Source: an uncultured Selenomonadales bacterium (GTDB taxonomy: Bacteria > Bacillota > Negativicutes > Selenomonadales > Selenomonadaceae). Taken from it: a stretch of 64,000 nt of DNA. The notes under the pieces are model-generated. The model was not told where the DNA came from, did not search any database, and saw nothing but the letters and a program-made list of their open reading frames with translations. Position 1 is the first letter of the stretch. Each line of letters starts with the position of its first letter. Below are positions 45,131 through 53,564 of this stretch, piece by piece. Made by a program: the position numbers and the translations under genes. The DNA lies in NCBI GenBank assembly GCA_937877655.1, contig CALFJC010000130.1, forward strand, positions 1 to 64,000. The letters are read 5' to 3'.

Positions 45131-45910
45131 TCAACTCTTTTGACGGCGCGTCACGTCTTGCAATTTTTCGGGCAAACGCAAAAGCGAACGATCGGGAGCA
45201 TTTGAAAACTCGTTGATTTTTATGATGCATTTGCGCCCGTCAATTTTCCTGTCGCTTTTTTTGTGATAAGAAGCCGCCGCGATTTTTATCAGCGCGTCGC
45301 CTTTGAAGTAGTAGCGAACAATTTCCGTCGTCCCGTCGAAATCTGCGCGGAAATCTTCATAAAAAATGCCGCCGCTCAAATTGCCGCTCGAAATAAATTT
45401 GTAACTCGCTTGCTCCGCGCTTTTAACGTCGTCGGGCAAAATTGCATTCAAAAGGCGACTCATGTCGGCATCGCCGTAACTTTCGCCTTCGACTATCTCC
45501 GCCAAATAATTTTTCGCGTTTGCCTCAACCCGATTTTTCCGCGAACCGAAATATTCCCAATCGTTGCCGCGCCGATACTTGGTGTAAAAAAAATCTTCCC
45601 CGTTTTTGGAGAGCCGACACATATAAAAATCTCCCTCGCCGATTTCCTCGTATTTGCTTTGCGCGTCGCGAGTTATGATTCCGCGCTTGGGCTTGTACAA
45701 AAAATAATCGTTGCCTTCGACAGCCAAACCGCTTTTGCCGTAAAGTTCAACTCTGTCGGCATTTGTGATTCGCGGCGGCGGCGTGATATTTTCATAACGA
45801 ATCGTGTAAGAATTTTTCATAAGCATTTCGCGATAAAAATCGAGTTTTGACGCCTCCGCTTCGGCGGCAAATAAAAAAATCAGCAGGACGGCGATTAAAT
45901 ATTTTTTCAT
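45131..45910 (-). CDS. Exported protein, unknown function (paralogue pair, member 1)
   Basis: 259 residues with a signal peptide (cleavage near AEAEA). It starts with LDFYREMLMKNSYTIRYEN and ends with a domain predicted as mainly beta (FYEDFRADFDGTTEIVRYYF). The next gene encodes a protein of similar length and layout beginning AEKYREIFRSGNFYLEYKD, so the two look like distant paralogues. A LolA-like fold is possible but unproven. ATG 45910 overlaps the stop of that gene by four bases. Confidence 0.5.
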   Translation of the reverse strand: MKKYLIAVLLIFLFAAEAEASKLDFYREMLMKNSYTIRYENITPPPRITNADRVELYGKSGLAVEGNDYFLYKPKRGIITRDAQSKYEEIGEGDFYMCRLSKNGEDFFYTKYRRGNDWEYFGSRKNRVEANAKNYLAEIVEGESYGDADMSRLLNAILPDDVKSAEQASYKFISSGNLSGGIFYEDFRADFDGTTEIVRYYFKGDALIKIAAASYHKKSDRKIDGRKCIIKINEFSNAPDRSLLRLPEKLQDVTRRQKS

Positions 45911-46725
45911 TTCGATTCCTCCATAATTCCTATTTCTTTTGGCTTTTCAAGAAGATCGTCTATATCGCCCGTGCCTGCCGAGTAAAGTTTTGTTCCGTTA
46001 TAAATTTTGAAAGTGTCCTTCGGAATTTCGCGCTGAATTTTTACAATCTCCAGCTCGCCGACAGGATACATAAGCAAATCTTTTTGCAGTAATATTTCCG
46101 CCCTAAAAAGTTGTCCGTCCCTGTAAAACAATTCGTAACGCAAAAAATTTTTAAGTTGCCCGTCGCTGCTTTTTATTTCGGAAAGATAAGCGTCGCAGTC
46201 ATATTCTTTGCCGTCCAAAGTTCTTTTGTAGCTTCCAAGAAATTGCGGCTCGTCGACGGCGGGCGATTTTGTCCGATAAGGATCGTCCCAAAAGAAAACT
46301 GCCAACTCATCGGGCACGGCGAGTTTTTGAGAAATTTTGTTCCAACCTTGACGCGGATCAAGATTTTCATCGTGCAAATTTTTTTCGGAGCAAACAAAGG
46401 CTCGCCGCTTATCGGTGAAGTGATAATATTTTCCGTCCTTGTACATGACTTCAGGATTTTTATCGCCCGTGCCGCCGAAAATCGCGCCGAGCGGATTAAG
46501 CCATGTCAGCGCGCCGTTCTCGAAAGTGTAATTCATTCTTTCCATTCGAGTACCGTTTTTGCCCGCAAGAATTCTCGTGCCCCATTTGTCTTTGTACTCC
46601 AAATAAAAATTGCCGCTGCGAAAAATTTCCCGATATTTCTCAGCCGCATTTTGCTCGGCGTCGACATTCCCGAAATTTAAAATTGCCGATAAGAAAATCG
46701 CCGCCGCAATATAAATTTTTTTCAT
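45907..46725 (-). CDS. Exported protein, unknown function (paralogue pair, member 2)
   Basis: 272 residues with a signal peptide (cleavage after NVDA). It resembles the previous protein in its opening (YREIFRSGNFYLEYKD) and in its C-terminal pattern (RYELFYRDGQLFRAEILL, then KIYNGTKLYSAG). No active site or metal motif is visible. It sits between two CsgG-fold genes, so an auxiliary role in the same envelope process is inferred from position. Confidence 0.5.
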   Translation of the reverse strand: MKKIYIAAAIFLSAILNFGNVDAEQNAAEKYREIFRSGNFYLEYKDKWGTRILAGKNGTRMERMNYTFENGALTWLNPLGAIFGGTGDKNPEVMYKDGKYYHFTDKRRAFVCSEKNLHDENLDPRQGWNKISQKLAVPDELAVFFWDDPYRTKSPAVDEPQFLGSYKRTLDGKEYDCDAYLSEIKSSDGQLKNFLRYELFYRDGQLFRAEILLQKDLLMYPVGELEIVKIQREIPKDTFKIYNGTKLYSAGTGDIDDLLEKPKEIGIMEESK

Positions 46726-46740
46726 AACCGGAACCTTTCT

Positions 46741-47496
46741 TTAAATCTTTTTGTGTTTGGCTCTGCCGTCGAGTTTGGCAAGGAGTCCAAAATTTTTGTT
46801 GTAAATCATATCTTCGACCGCCCAATAAAAGGCATTGCGCACTTGTACCAAACTGAATTCTTGACTGCCGATTGTCAGCGTCTGCGTCGAAAAATTTACG
46901 TCCGTCCCTTCCGAAACATTTTCAAAGCCCGAATCATCGGTTGAAGTGGTTTCGTAGTCTTCGGCAGTTTTTCTTTTGAGAGTGAACTCGGCATTTGTCC
47001 GCGCAGATTCGCCCGTGCCGCTCGCAACCAAAACTATTTGCCCGGTTTCCACGTCAATAAATCTCATCGTCACGTTCGCCACGACCGTCATTTTGTTAAA
47101 ACTGCCGCCGCCCGCGTCGCTGTGCTTGTAATCAACGCCGCTTTTTTTCGTGCTGAGCCCCGTAATACTGCCCGCAACCAAATAAGACGCACCCAACATA
47201 TTTCCCATTTGAACAACGGTATTTTCGTTGACAACGCCGCCGAATTGAAAAGCCATTTCGTTTAAAACTTCTTTCATCCGCTCGCGCTCGACGACTTTAA
47301 ATCTTTCCGAGTCAACCAATTTTTCAATGACAATGTCCGAAATTATCGAGGCGTCTGCAATGGAAAGATTTGCGGAAATCGCCGCCTTGTTGACGTAAGG
47401 CAAAACTCCTACCGTCGGATAATCAAAAAGAGATGCTGCCTGCGCGGAAGTCGAAAGAATAAGCGCGAAAAAAATTGCCGAGAAAAATTTTTTCAC
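46741..47496 (-). CDS. CsgG-fold exported protein 4
   Basis: 251 residues with a signal peptide (cleavage after SAQA). This is the clearest CsgG-type member: TVGVLPYVNKAAIS, EKLVDSERFKVVERERMKEV, LGASYLVAGSITGLS, TMRFIDVETGQIVLVASGTG and a terminal helix VRNAFYWAVEDMI. GTG start at 47496 after AAGGAGG. It has no lipobox Cys, unlike CsgG of E. coli, so membrane attachment must differ. Confidence 0.75.
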   Translation of the reverse strand: MKKFFSAIFFALILSTSAQAASLFDYPTVGVLPYVNKAAISANLSIADASIISDIVIEKLVDSERFKVVERERMKEVLNEMAFQFGGVVNENTVVQMGNMLGASYLVAGSITGLSTKKSGVDYKHSDAGGGSFNKMTVVANVTMRFIDVETGQIVLVASGTGESARTNAEFTLKRKTAEDYETTSTDDSGFENVSEGTDVNFSTQTLTIGSQEFSLVQVRNAFYWAVEDMIYNKNFGLLAKLDGRAKHKKI

Positions 47497-47509
47497 AATG
47501 CCTGCCTCC

Positions 47510-48604
47510 TTAAGTGATTCGCAACTTGCAACTGCTCGCCGACATATTTTCAACAAAAAATCCAAGCTTCGTGTTTCTCTTCAAAAGCGAAACTATTTCA
47601 TGCGGGCGACTCGCGGTCTCAATGGAAAGAACAATTTTATTTCCTGTTTGTTCACGAACAGAAATGTTGTCAATCGCGCCGATTGCTCGGAAGGAGTTCA
47701 AAATTTGATCCAATTTGCTTTCGCTGTCGGCAGTCACCGTGAAAGTCAATCCGCTTGAAGATTTTGCGCTGAATTTTTTAAAAGTGTCGCCGAGTTTTTC
47801 CGCCGCGACATTCAACGCCGCGTTGTCGGCATTTTTCCGCGCCAATTCTTCGGCGTTGCCCAAACCCTTGCCTTCCGCAGAAAATGCGCCGATATATTCG
47901 CCGGTATCGTATTTCAAAATTTCAAAATTGAAACTAGAACGAACATCGATGAGAGCCGAAGTTATCATTTCTGCCGTTTTGTAATCGGGAATCATTACAG
48001 GGTTTGAAATTCTTTTGCAAGTGCCGACGACCAGATAATCCGTCGCATTATCTTTTTTGCCTTGAAAAAGTCCGCTGTTGCCCGAAGCAACCTCATTTAA
48101 AAGTTCGGCGTCGTTTTGTCTGATGACTTGATTTGTGTGGAGAACATGCGAAAAATTCATGTTCAACAACTTTTCGACAAGAACTCCTTCAGCGGATTCA
48201 TTTCTGCTTCCGCCGTCGAAAACAAGAACGGTTATTCGCGGGTCGTTGAGTCTCATAAGCATTGTAATTTCATCGACGAGTTTTCCGTCGGGCGAAGTGT
48301 CCACATAAATTTTTGCCGTCACGCGATAAGTTGAGTCGTCGAGCCGAGTTTCGTTGAGGATTTGAATTTTTTTTATGAAGCCTTGAGATTTTTTATAGAC
48401 TTCGTCAATTTGTATTCGCAAATTTTCCATCAACGTCCGCGAGTCGATAAAGGTTCCGACGACTTGTTCGACTGCCAAGCGCGAGGCATCTCGAATTGCA
48501 TCGTTTTTGTCGGAGCCCATTCCCGTCACGGTCACTTCCTGCGCGAAGGCGTTATTGAAGAAACACGCCGAAAAAATCATTCCCGCCACAAAAAATTTTT
48601 TCAA
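47510..48604 (-). CDS. FlgT-N-like exported protein
   Basis: 364 residues with a signal peptide (cleavage after NAFA). The N-terminal VTVTGMGSDKNDAIRDASRL, then AVEQVVGTFIDSRT, matches the N-terminal domain of FlgT, and the middle (TVLVFDGGSRNESAEGVL, LVVGTCKRI) resembles its CsgG-like part. FlgT forms an outer flagellar ring in Vibrio; relatives occur outside flagellar loci. TTG start at 48604 after GGAGG. It is the first gene of the exported-protein run, so the block's promoter should lie in 48605-48780. Confidence 0.7.
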   Translation of the reverse strand: MKKFFVAGMIFSACFFNNAFAQEVTVTGMGSDKNDAIRDASRLAVEQVVGTFIDSRTLMENLRIQIDEVYKKSQGFIKKIQILNETRLDDSTYRVTAKIYVDTSPDGKLVDEITMLMRLNDPRITVLVFDGGSRNESAEGVLVEKLLNMNFSHVLHTNQVIRQNDAELLNEVASGNSGLFQGKKDNATDYLVVGTCKRISNPVMIPDYKTAEMITSALIDVRSSFNFEILKYDTGEYIGAFSAEGKGLGNAEELARKNADNAALNVAAEKLGDTFKKFSAKSSSGLTFTVTADSESKLDQILNSFRAIGAIDNISVREQTGNKIVLSIETASRPHEIVSLLKRNTKLGFFVENMSASSCKLRIT

Positions 48605-48753
48605 TAAAAATCCTCCTTCCCAATTTCAAACAAGTTGTATCAAAAATTACACTTTATAAAACATGAGGAGTTTGCATTAAATACTGATTAAAAATTTTTT
48701 AAAGCTTGCAACGCCTCGCGCCGATCGCTTATAATGTGTCAAAAGATTTCGTT

Positions 48754-48775
48754 GATATTGTTTGTGTACAATATC
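48754..48775. other. Inverted repeat beside the recombinase gene
   Basis: GATATTG and CAATATC are perfect complements separated by 8 bases, between the exported-protein block and the recombinase stop. It may be a crossover site or a small hairpin. The rest of this 183-base gap is AT-rich with no gene. Confidence 0.45.
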
Positions 48776-48787
48776 TCCCAAGAAAAA

Positions 48788-49381
48788 TTATTTTTTGTCG
48801 TCGGCTTTAGCCCAGCGGAGAAAAGTAAAGTGAGATACGCCGAGAAGCTTGGCGGCTTTTCTGGCAGATAAAATTCCGTTCTTCCATTGCGAAAAAACTT
48901 CGAGATAATTTTTCGGGCGCGGCAGAGGTTTGCGACCAAATTTGACTCCGCGAGCTTTGGCGGCGGCAATTCCCTCAGCTTGTCTCTGGCGAATAAAATC
49001 GTGTTCAATCTGCGCGAAGGCAGACATAATTTGTAAAGCCAAATCGGCGATGAGATTTCCGAGAAAATCTTTTTTGTTGCGGGTATCAAGGAGCGGCATG
49101 TCCAAAATGACAATCGCCGCTCCTTTTTCTTTTGTGATAACGCGCCATTGCTCCAAAATTTCTTCGTAATTTCTGCCGAGACGGTCGAGACTTTTGACGA
49201 CAAAAACATCTTCGGCTTTGAGTTTGCGCAAAAGTTTTTTGTACTGCGGGCGATTGAAATTTCTTCCGCTTTGCCGATCAACAAAAATTTGCTCGACGCC
49301 AAAATTATTCAACGCAATAATTTGCCTGTCTTCATTTTGACTTTTGGACGAAATGCGCGCATAACCGTAAATTTTCCCCAT
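48788..49381 (-). CDS. Serine recombinase (resolvase/invertase family)
   Basis: 197 residues. The catalytic Ser is in YGYARISSKSQNEDRQ (residue 11), the second motif is KSLDRLGRNYEEI, and QIEHDFIRQRQAEGIAAAKARG is the family E-helix boundary. A C-terminal helix-turn-helix (SARKAAKLLGVSHFTFLRWA) binds DNA. Size and layout fit Tn3-type resolvases and Gin/Hin-type invertases. No transposase is next to it, and it adjoins surface-protein genes. Promoter orientation and target site are not known. Confidence 0.88.
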   Translation of the reverse strand: MGKIYGYARISSKSQNEDRQIIALNNFGVEQIFVDRQSGRNFNRPQYKKLLRKLKAEDVFVVKSLDRLGRNYEEILEQWRVITKEKGAAIVILDMPLLDTRNKKDFLGNLIADLALQIMSAFAQIEHDFIRQRQAEGIAAAKARGVKFGRKPLPRPKNYLEVFSQWKNGILSARKAAKLLGVSHFTFLRWAKADDKK

Positions 49382-49465
49382 AAATTTTCCCCCAATTTTT
49401 GTAATGCGGGAATTTTATTTGGGAAAAATTTTTTCGGCAAGCCGTGCGCCCAATCGAAACATCGC

Positions 49466-49494
49466 TTGACAATATGAACTTTAGATATTATTTT
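49466..49494 (+). promoter_or_regulatory. Promoter of rsmI
   Basis: TTGACA (49466-49471) and TATTTT (49489-49494) are 17 bases apart, about 25 bases before the rsmI start. Confidence 0.6.
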
Positions 49495-49517
49495 TGCAGA
49501 AAACGGAGGGTTTGAAC

Positions 49518-50327
49518 TTGCTTTATTTGTGCGCGACGCCGATAGGAAATTTGGAAGACATGACATTTCGGGCGATAAGAATTTTGCGCGAAGTGAATTT
49601 AATCGCGGCGGAAGATACGCGGCGAACACGAAAACTTTTGACGCATTTTGAAATTCATACGCCGCTGATAAGATTTGACGAGAATTGCAAAGAGATTGTC
49701 GCCGAAAAAATTTTGTCGCGACTTTTGGCGGGAGAATCGGTTGCGGTAGTCAGCGACGCGGGACTTCCGGCGATTTCGGATCCCGGCGCGGAGTTGGTAA
49801 GGCTTGCGATTGACGCGGGGATAAAAATTTGTCCGATACCGGGAGCCAACGCCGCGTTGAGTGCCTTAATTTGTTCGGGGCTGGATACGTCAAAGTTTTT
49901 ATTCGCGGGCTTTGCGCCCAAGACAAAAAAAAATCGCCGCGAGTTTTTTGAAAAATTCTCGACGTTCGAAGAGACGATTATTTTTTACGAGGCACCGCAT
50001 CGATTAAAAAATTTTTTGGAAGAACTGGCTGAAGTTTTCGGAGATCGGGAAGCGGTTTTGGCGCGGGAACTTACAAAAATTCACGAAGAATTTCTGCGCG
50101 GAAAAATTTCGGAGCTTATAAAAAATCTTGACGAGCCGCGGGGAGAATTTGTCGTGTTGATTGAAGGAAATAAAAATTCGCCGCCGCCCGAAGGAAATTT
50201 TTTGGAGTTTTATCAAAAACTTTTGGAGCAGGGGCTTGATAAGAAAGATGCAATGCGCGAGACGGCAAAAAAATTTAACATGAGCCGCCGCGAAATTTAT
50301 AATAAGGTTATAGGTTATAGGTTATAG
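49518..50327 (+). CDS. rsmI: 16S rRNA 2'-O-methyltransferase RsmI
   Basis: 269 residues. Methylates the ribose of C1402 in 16S rRNA with SAM. LYLCATPIGNLEDMT, AEDTRRTRKLL, VAVVSDAGLPAISDPGAELV and IFYEAPHRL are the tetrapyrrole-methylase family motifs. TTG start at 49518 follows CGGAGGG with seven bases between. The last four residues and the stop TAG (50325-50327) are encoded by a GTTATAG tandem array, so the natural C-terminus may be altered. Confidence 0.93.
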   Translation: MLYLCATPIGNLEDMTFRAIRILREVNLIAAEDTRRTRKLLTHFEIHTPLIRFDENCKEIVAEKILSRLLAGESVAVVSDAGLPAISDPGAELVRLAIDAGIKICPIPGANAALSALICSGLDTSKFLFAGFAPKTKKNRREFFEKFSTFEETIIFYEAPHRLKNFLEELAEVFGDREAVLARELTKIHEEFLRGKISELIKNLDEPRGEFVVLIEGNKNSPPPEGNFLEFYQKLLEQGLDKKDAMRETAKKFNMSRREIYNKVIGYRL

Positions 50328-50376
50328 GTTATAGGTTATAGCTGATAGAAAATTCTATAAGCTATAAGCTATAAGC
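50307..50376 (+). repeat. Two heptamer arrays in opposing orientation after rsmI
   Basis: Five GTTATAG units (50307-50341) overlap the end of rsmI, followed after a short spacer by three CTATAAG units (50355-50375). The two arrays can pair as a long hairpin. GTTATAG contains TAG and CTATAAG contains TAA. The metG ribosome site follows at once. Confidence 0.85.
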
Positions 50377-50396
50377 TAACAAAGGGAGGAAAATTG

Positions 50397-51917
50397 ATGA
50401 AAACTTTTTATATCACGACGCCGATTTACTATCCGAGTGCAAATTTGCACATCGGGCACGCCTATTGCACAACCATTGCCGACACAATCGCCCGCTTTAA
50501 AAGACTTGCGGGCTATGAAGTTTTTTTTCTGACGGGCTCGGACGAACACGGACAAAAAATTCAGCGAACCGCGCAGGCGAAGGGCAAAACGCCGCTTGAA
50601 TATGTTGATCCGATTGTCGAAAGCTTCAAGGAGCTTTGGAAAAAGTTTTATATCTCAAATGACGATTTTATTCGCACAAGCGAGCCGCGTCACGAAAAAG
50701 TTGTTCAGGAAATTTTTAAGCGGATTCAGGCGAACGGCGACATTTACAAAGGCGAATACACGGGGCTTTATTGCACGCCCTGCGAATCGTATTGGACGGA
50801 GTTGCAGCTTGACGAAAACGGTTGTTGTCCCGATTGTCATCGTCCCGTTGAAAAAGTTTCGGAAGAGGCGTATTTTTTCCGTCTGTCGAAATACGCCGAC
50901 AAACTTTTGAAACACATTGAAGAGCATCCCGAATTTATCGTTCCGACTTCGCGGCGCAACGAAATGATCAATTTCATAAAAAGCGGCTTGGAAGATTTAT
51001 GCATTTCGCGCACGTCGTTTAATTGGGGAATTCCCGTGCCCGGCGACGAGCGGCATGTCATTTACGTTTGGTTTGACGCCGTGATAAATTACATAACGCC
51101 GATGTTCGACAAACCAGAGCTAAAAAAATTTTTCCCGGCGGACATTCATTTGGTCGGCAAAGAAATTGTTCGTTTCCACACGATAATTTGGCCCGCAATG
51201 CTTATGGCGGCTGAACTTCCTTTGCCGAAACAAATTTACGGACATGGCTGGCTTGTCACGGACGGAGATAAAATGTCGAAGTCGAAAGGAAACGTCGTCG
51301 ACCCGGTTAAATTGGTTGAGGAATTCGGCGCGGACGCAATCAGATATTTTTTGTTGAGGGAAATAACGCTCGGCTTGGACGGCAACTTTAGTCGCGACGC
51401 GCTGATTCAAAGGATAAACGCCGACCTTGCCAATGATCTCGGAAATCTTTTGCACAGGACTTTGAACATGATCGGGAAGTTTCAGAAAAAAATTCTCCTG
51501 CCGACGACCGAAGGTACCGAGCTTGATAAAAGTTTTCGTGAGGAAGCCGTCGAGACTGCGCGGGAATATCGCAAGCTTATGGAAAATATTCAACTGTCCG
51601 ACGCCGTCAAAGTTGTTTGGAAATTTATCGGACGGGCGAACAAATACATTGATGAAACAATGCCTTGGAAACTTGCCAAAGACGAAACTCAACGTCAAGA
51701 GCTGGCGAATGTCCTTTACAACCTTGCCGAGTCATTAAGAATTATCGGGATTTTAATTTCGCCGTTCATGCCCGCGACCGCGCAAAAAATTCGTGAGCAA
51801 TTAAAAATTTCGCAGGAAATGAAACTCGACGACGCGGAAATTTTCGGCTTGCTTAAAGAAAATCACGAAGTCGGCAAGCCCGAACAGTTGTTCCCTCGCA
51901 TTTTGATTGAGAAATAA
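50397..51917 (+). CDS. metG: Methionyl-tRNA synthetase
   Basis: 506 residues. Charges tRNA-Met with methionine. HIGH motif in LHIGHAYCT near residue 20, the zinc knuckle CTPCESYWTE...CCPDC near 127-147, KMSKS motif in GDKMSKSKGNVVDP, and an anticodon-binding helical domain. It lacks the C-terminal dimerisation/tRNA-binding domain present in the long form, which is normal for short bacterial MetG. ATG 50397 follows GGGAGG; the preceding TTG is a less likely start. Confidence 0.95.
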   Translation: MKTFYITTPIYYPSANLHIGHAYCTTIADTIARFKRLAGYEVFFLTGSDEHGQKIQRTAQAKGKTPLEYVDPIVESFKELWKKFYISNDDFIRTSEPRHEKVVQEIFKRIQANGDIYKGEYTGLYCTPCESYWTELQLDENGCCPDCHRPVEKVSEEAYFFRLSKYADKLLKHIEEHPEFIVPTSRRNEMINFIKSGLEDLCISRTSFNWGIPVPGDERHVIYVWFDAVINYITPMFDKPELKKFFPADIHLVGKEIVRFHTIIWPAMLMAAELPLPKQIYGHGWLVTDGDKMSKSKGNVVDPVKLVEEFGADAIRYFLLREITLGLDGNFSRDALIQRINADLANDLGNLLHRTLNMIGKFQKKILLPTTEGTELDKSFREEAVETAREYRKLMENIQLSDAVKVVWKFIGRANKYIDETMPWKLAKDETQRQELANVLYNLAESLRIIGILISPFMPATAQKIREQLKISQEMKLDDAEIFGLLKENHEVGKPEQLFPRILIEK

Positions 51918-51935
51918 ATTCTTCGACGTAATAAT

Positions 51936-51972
51936 AAAAAAATCCGCCGCTCTTCCGAGTGACGGTTTTTTT
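51936..51972. terminator. Terminator between metG and the methyltransferase gene
   Basis: CCGCCGCTC and GAGTGACGG form a 9-base stem with one mismatch and loop TTCC, with A and T runs on both sides. It serves both converging transcripts and closes the RiPP operon on its minus strand. Confidence 0.75.
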
Positions 51973-52663
51973 ATCGCAACAACCGGATATAACCGTTTAC
52001 AAAAGCTCTGTTCAGGAAAGTTATCCCCAACTTTTCAACGGGAATTTTTTCTTTACAAAGCAGTTTAATATCGCAACCGTATCTATTCGCCTTGTTTTTC
52101 AAGTATTTATCGGGATTTCCTTCCGCGTCACAGCATATCAAAACAATATTTCCGTCTTCAGCCAACAAATTTTGCCGCGCAAGAAGAATATAATCCGTTA
52201 AATCAAAGCCGCGCTCGTCGTGCCAACTGTTTGTCAGAAATTTATATTTTGAGTCGTTCATTGCGGAAAAATCTTCCGAGTCGGTTATAAATTTATAATC
52301 AGCGTCAATCGGCGGATTAGAAACTATCAAATCAAAAGAATTTTCATCAAGCGTTTTGTATAACTCGGCAAAATTTCCTTCCATGACGGCAATTTTTTTC
52401 GCCAAATTATATTTCTCGACATTTTTTCTGCAACACGCCGCCGCTTGCGGATTTAAATCAACCGCCAAGACTTTTGCCGAAAATTGCTCGGCTAAATATA
52501 TGCTCAACGCGCCCGCGCCGCAACCCACATCTAAAACATTGGCGCATTTCAAATCAAATCTCGGAAAATTCTCGGCGAAAAATTCTGCCAAGCCAAACTT
52601 ATTGCAAACAAATTCCGTCGTTATCAAATCGTAATCCCGCGCAGGAGTTTTAAATATCGACAT
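51971..52663 (-). CDS. SAM-dependent methyltransferase (NPP family), last gene of the RiPP-like operon
   Basis: 230 residues, class I methyltransferase. The SAM site is VLDVGCGAGALSIYLAEQ, the acidic residue follows in LAVDLNPQAAA, and DLIVSNPPID is the NPP motif typical of enzymes that methylate amide or amino nitrogen (PrmC, TrmN6, RsmC type). It starts 10 bases after the second radical SAM gene, so it is almost certainly co-transcribed. It may be a housekeeping enzyme caught in the operon or may methylate the peptide. ATG 52663 follows GAGGAAA. Confidence 0.78.
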   Translation of the reverse strand: MSIFKTPARDYDLITTEFVCNKFGLAEFFAENFPRFDLKCANVLDVGCGAGALSIYLAEQFSAKVLAVDLNPQAAACCRKNVEKYNLAKKIAVMEGNFAELYKTLDENSFDLIVSNPPIDADYKFITDSEDFSAMNDSKYKFLTNSWHDERGFDLTDYILLARQNLLAEDGNIVLICCDAEGNPDKYLKNKANRYGCDIKLLCKEKIPVEKLGITFLNRAFVNGYIRLLR

Positions 52664-52673
52664 AAATATTTCC

Positions 52674-53564
52674 TCACATTATCGGGCGAATTTTTTCATT
52701 TAAAAATTCTTCCTTGTGCTCCGTCCAAATTCCGGCGCAAATTTCATTCATCAAGCAATCTTTACAAAAATCGGCTTTCCATCTCATGGAATGTTTCAGC
52801 TGATTGAAATCGGGCAGATAATTGTTTTCGCGATTGTAAATGTCAAGCACTTCAGGCCAATAACTTTCGCCGACGCACTCCTCCAAACCGTACATGAAAC
52901 AAAATGGAATTCCCTCCGTTTTTAAAACGTCGCGACTTACATTAAGCTTGCGAATCGTCAAAGCGGTTTCCTTCAAGCCAACAGATAAATTTTCCAAGCC
53001 GGGCGCGTGCATCATGGCAAATTGAATTATTTCGGGCTTAAAAGCTCTGACCAAGTCCGCAATTTCCTGCAATTCGTCAAAATTTTTTCTCGTAACGACG
53101 GTGTTTGTATAAATACTGCAAGAAGTTTCTTCAAAAATTTTTTTCATGGCAAGAATTAGCTTATCAAATGCTCCGACCGAAGAAGATAATTCGTCATGAG
53201 TTTTGCTTTTTGCACCGTGAATGGAAAAGGAAATGGCAACGTCGCGTCGCTTTGAAAAATCGGCAAGAAAATTACTAAGTGATTCGCTCGTTGCTATACC
53301 GTGCCCGTTTGTCTGAATGATATATTTTTCGTAGCCGATACGATCTGCCGCTTCCAAGCATTTTAAAAATTTTTCTTCACTAAGAGTCGGCTCGCCGCCA
53401 GAAAGGACGAGTTCACGAGCTCCGTTGCTGAAGCCTTTTTCTATCGTGGCAAGCAAATTATTCAAAGTCAGAATTTCATTTTTCATGTACCGCGAAAAGC
53501 AAAACGCACAATTATTCGTGCAGTCATAAGTTAGTTTAAGGTTGAGACAATGCACAGTCCACAC
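52674..53564 (-). CDS. Radical SAM enzyme 2 of the RiPP-like operon
   Basis: 296 residues. The cluster-binding Cys are 15, 19 and 22 (CTNNCAFC), followed by LVLSGGEPTLSEE (SAM binding, near 53-65) and the radical SAM strand pattern (YIIQTNGHG, VAISFSIHG, IYTNTVVTRKN). The C-terminal part has four to five more Cys (FCFMYGLEECVG and FCKDCLMNEICAG), fitting a second cluster like a short SPASM or twitch domain. It overlaps the end of the first radical SAM gene by 29 bases; GTG at codon 4 (53555) has better spacing from a ribosome site. Confidence 0.85.
   Translation of the reverse strand: MWTVHCLNLKLTYDCTNNCAFCFSRYMKNEILTLNNLLATIEKGFSNGARELVLSGGEPTLSEEKFLKCLEAADRIGYEKYIIQTNGHGIATSESLSNFLADFSKRRDVAISFSIHGAKSKTHDELSSSVGAFDKLILAMKKIFEETSCSIYTNTVVTRKNFDELQEIADLVRAFKPEIIQFAMMHAPGLENLSVGLKETALTIRKLNVSRDVLKTEGIPFCFMYGLEECVGESYWPEVLDIYNRENNYLPDFNQLKHSMRWKADFCKDCLMNEICAGIWTEHKEEFLNEKIRPIM

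Noticed and set aside
39388..48604. Flagellar outer-ring locus
   Set aside because: LPP20/FlgP-like and FlgT-like domains occur, but no flagellar structural, motor or chemotaxis gene is in the window.
48739..49302. 187-codon minus-strand open frame overlapping the recombinase
   Set aside because: It is the recombinase gene in another frame; the 48788-49381 frame carries all family motifs.
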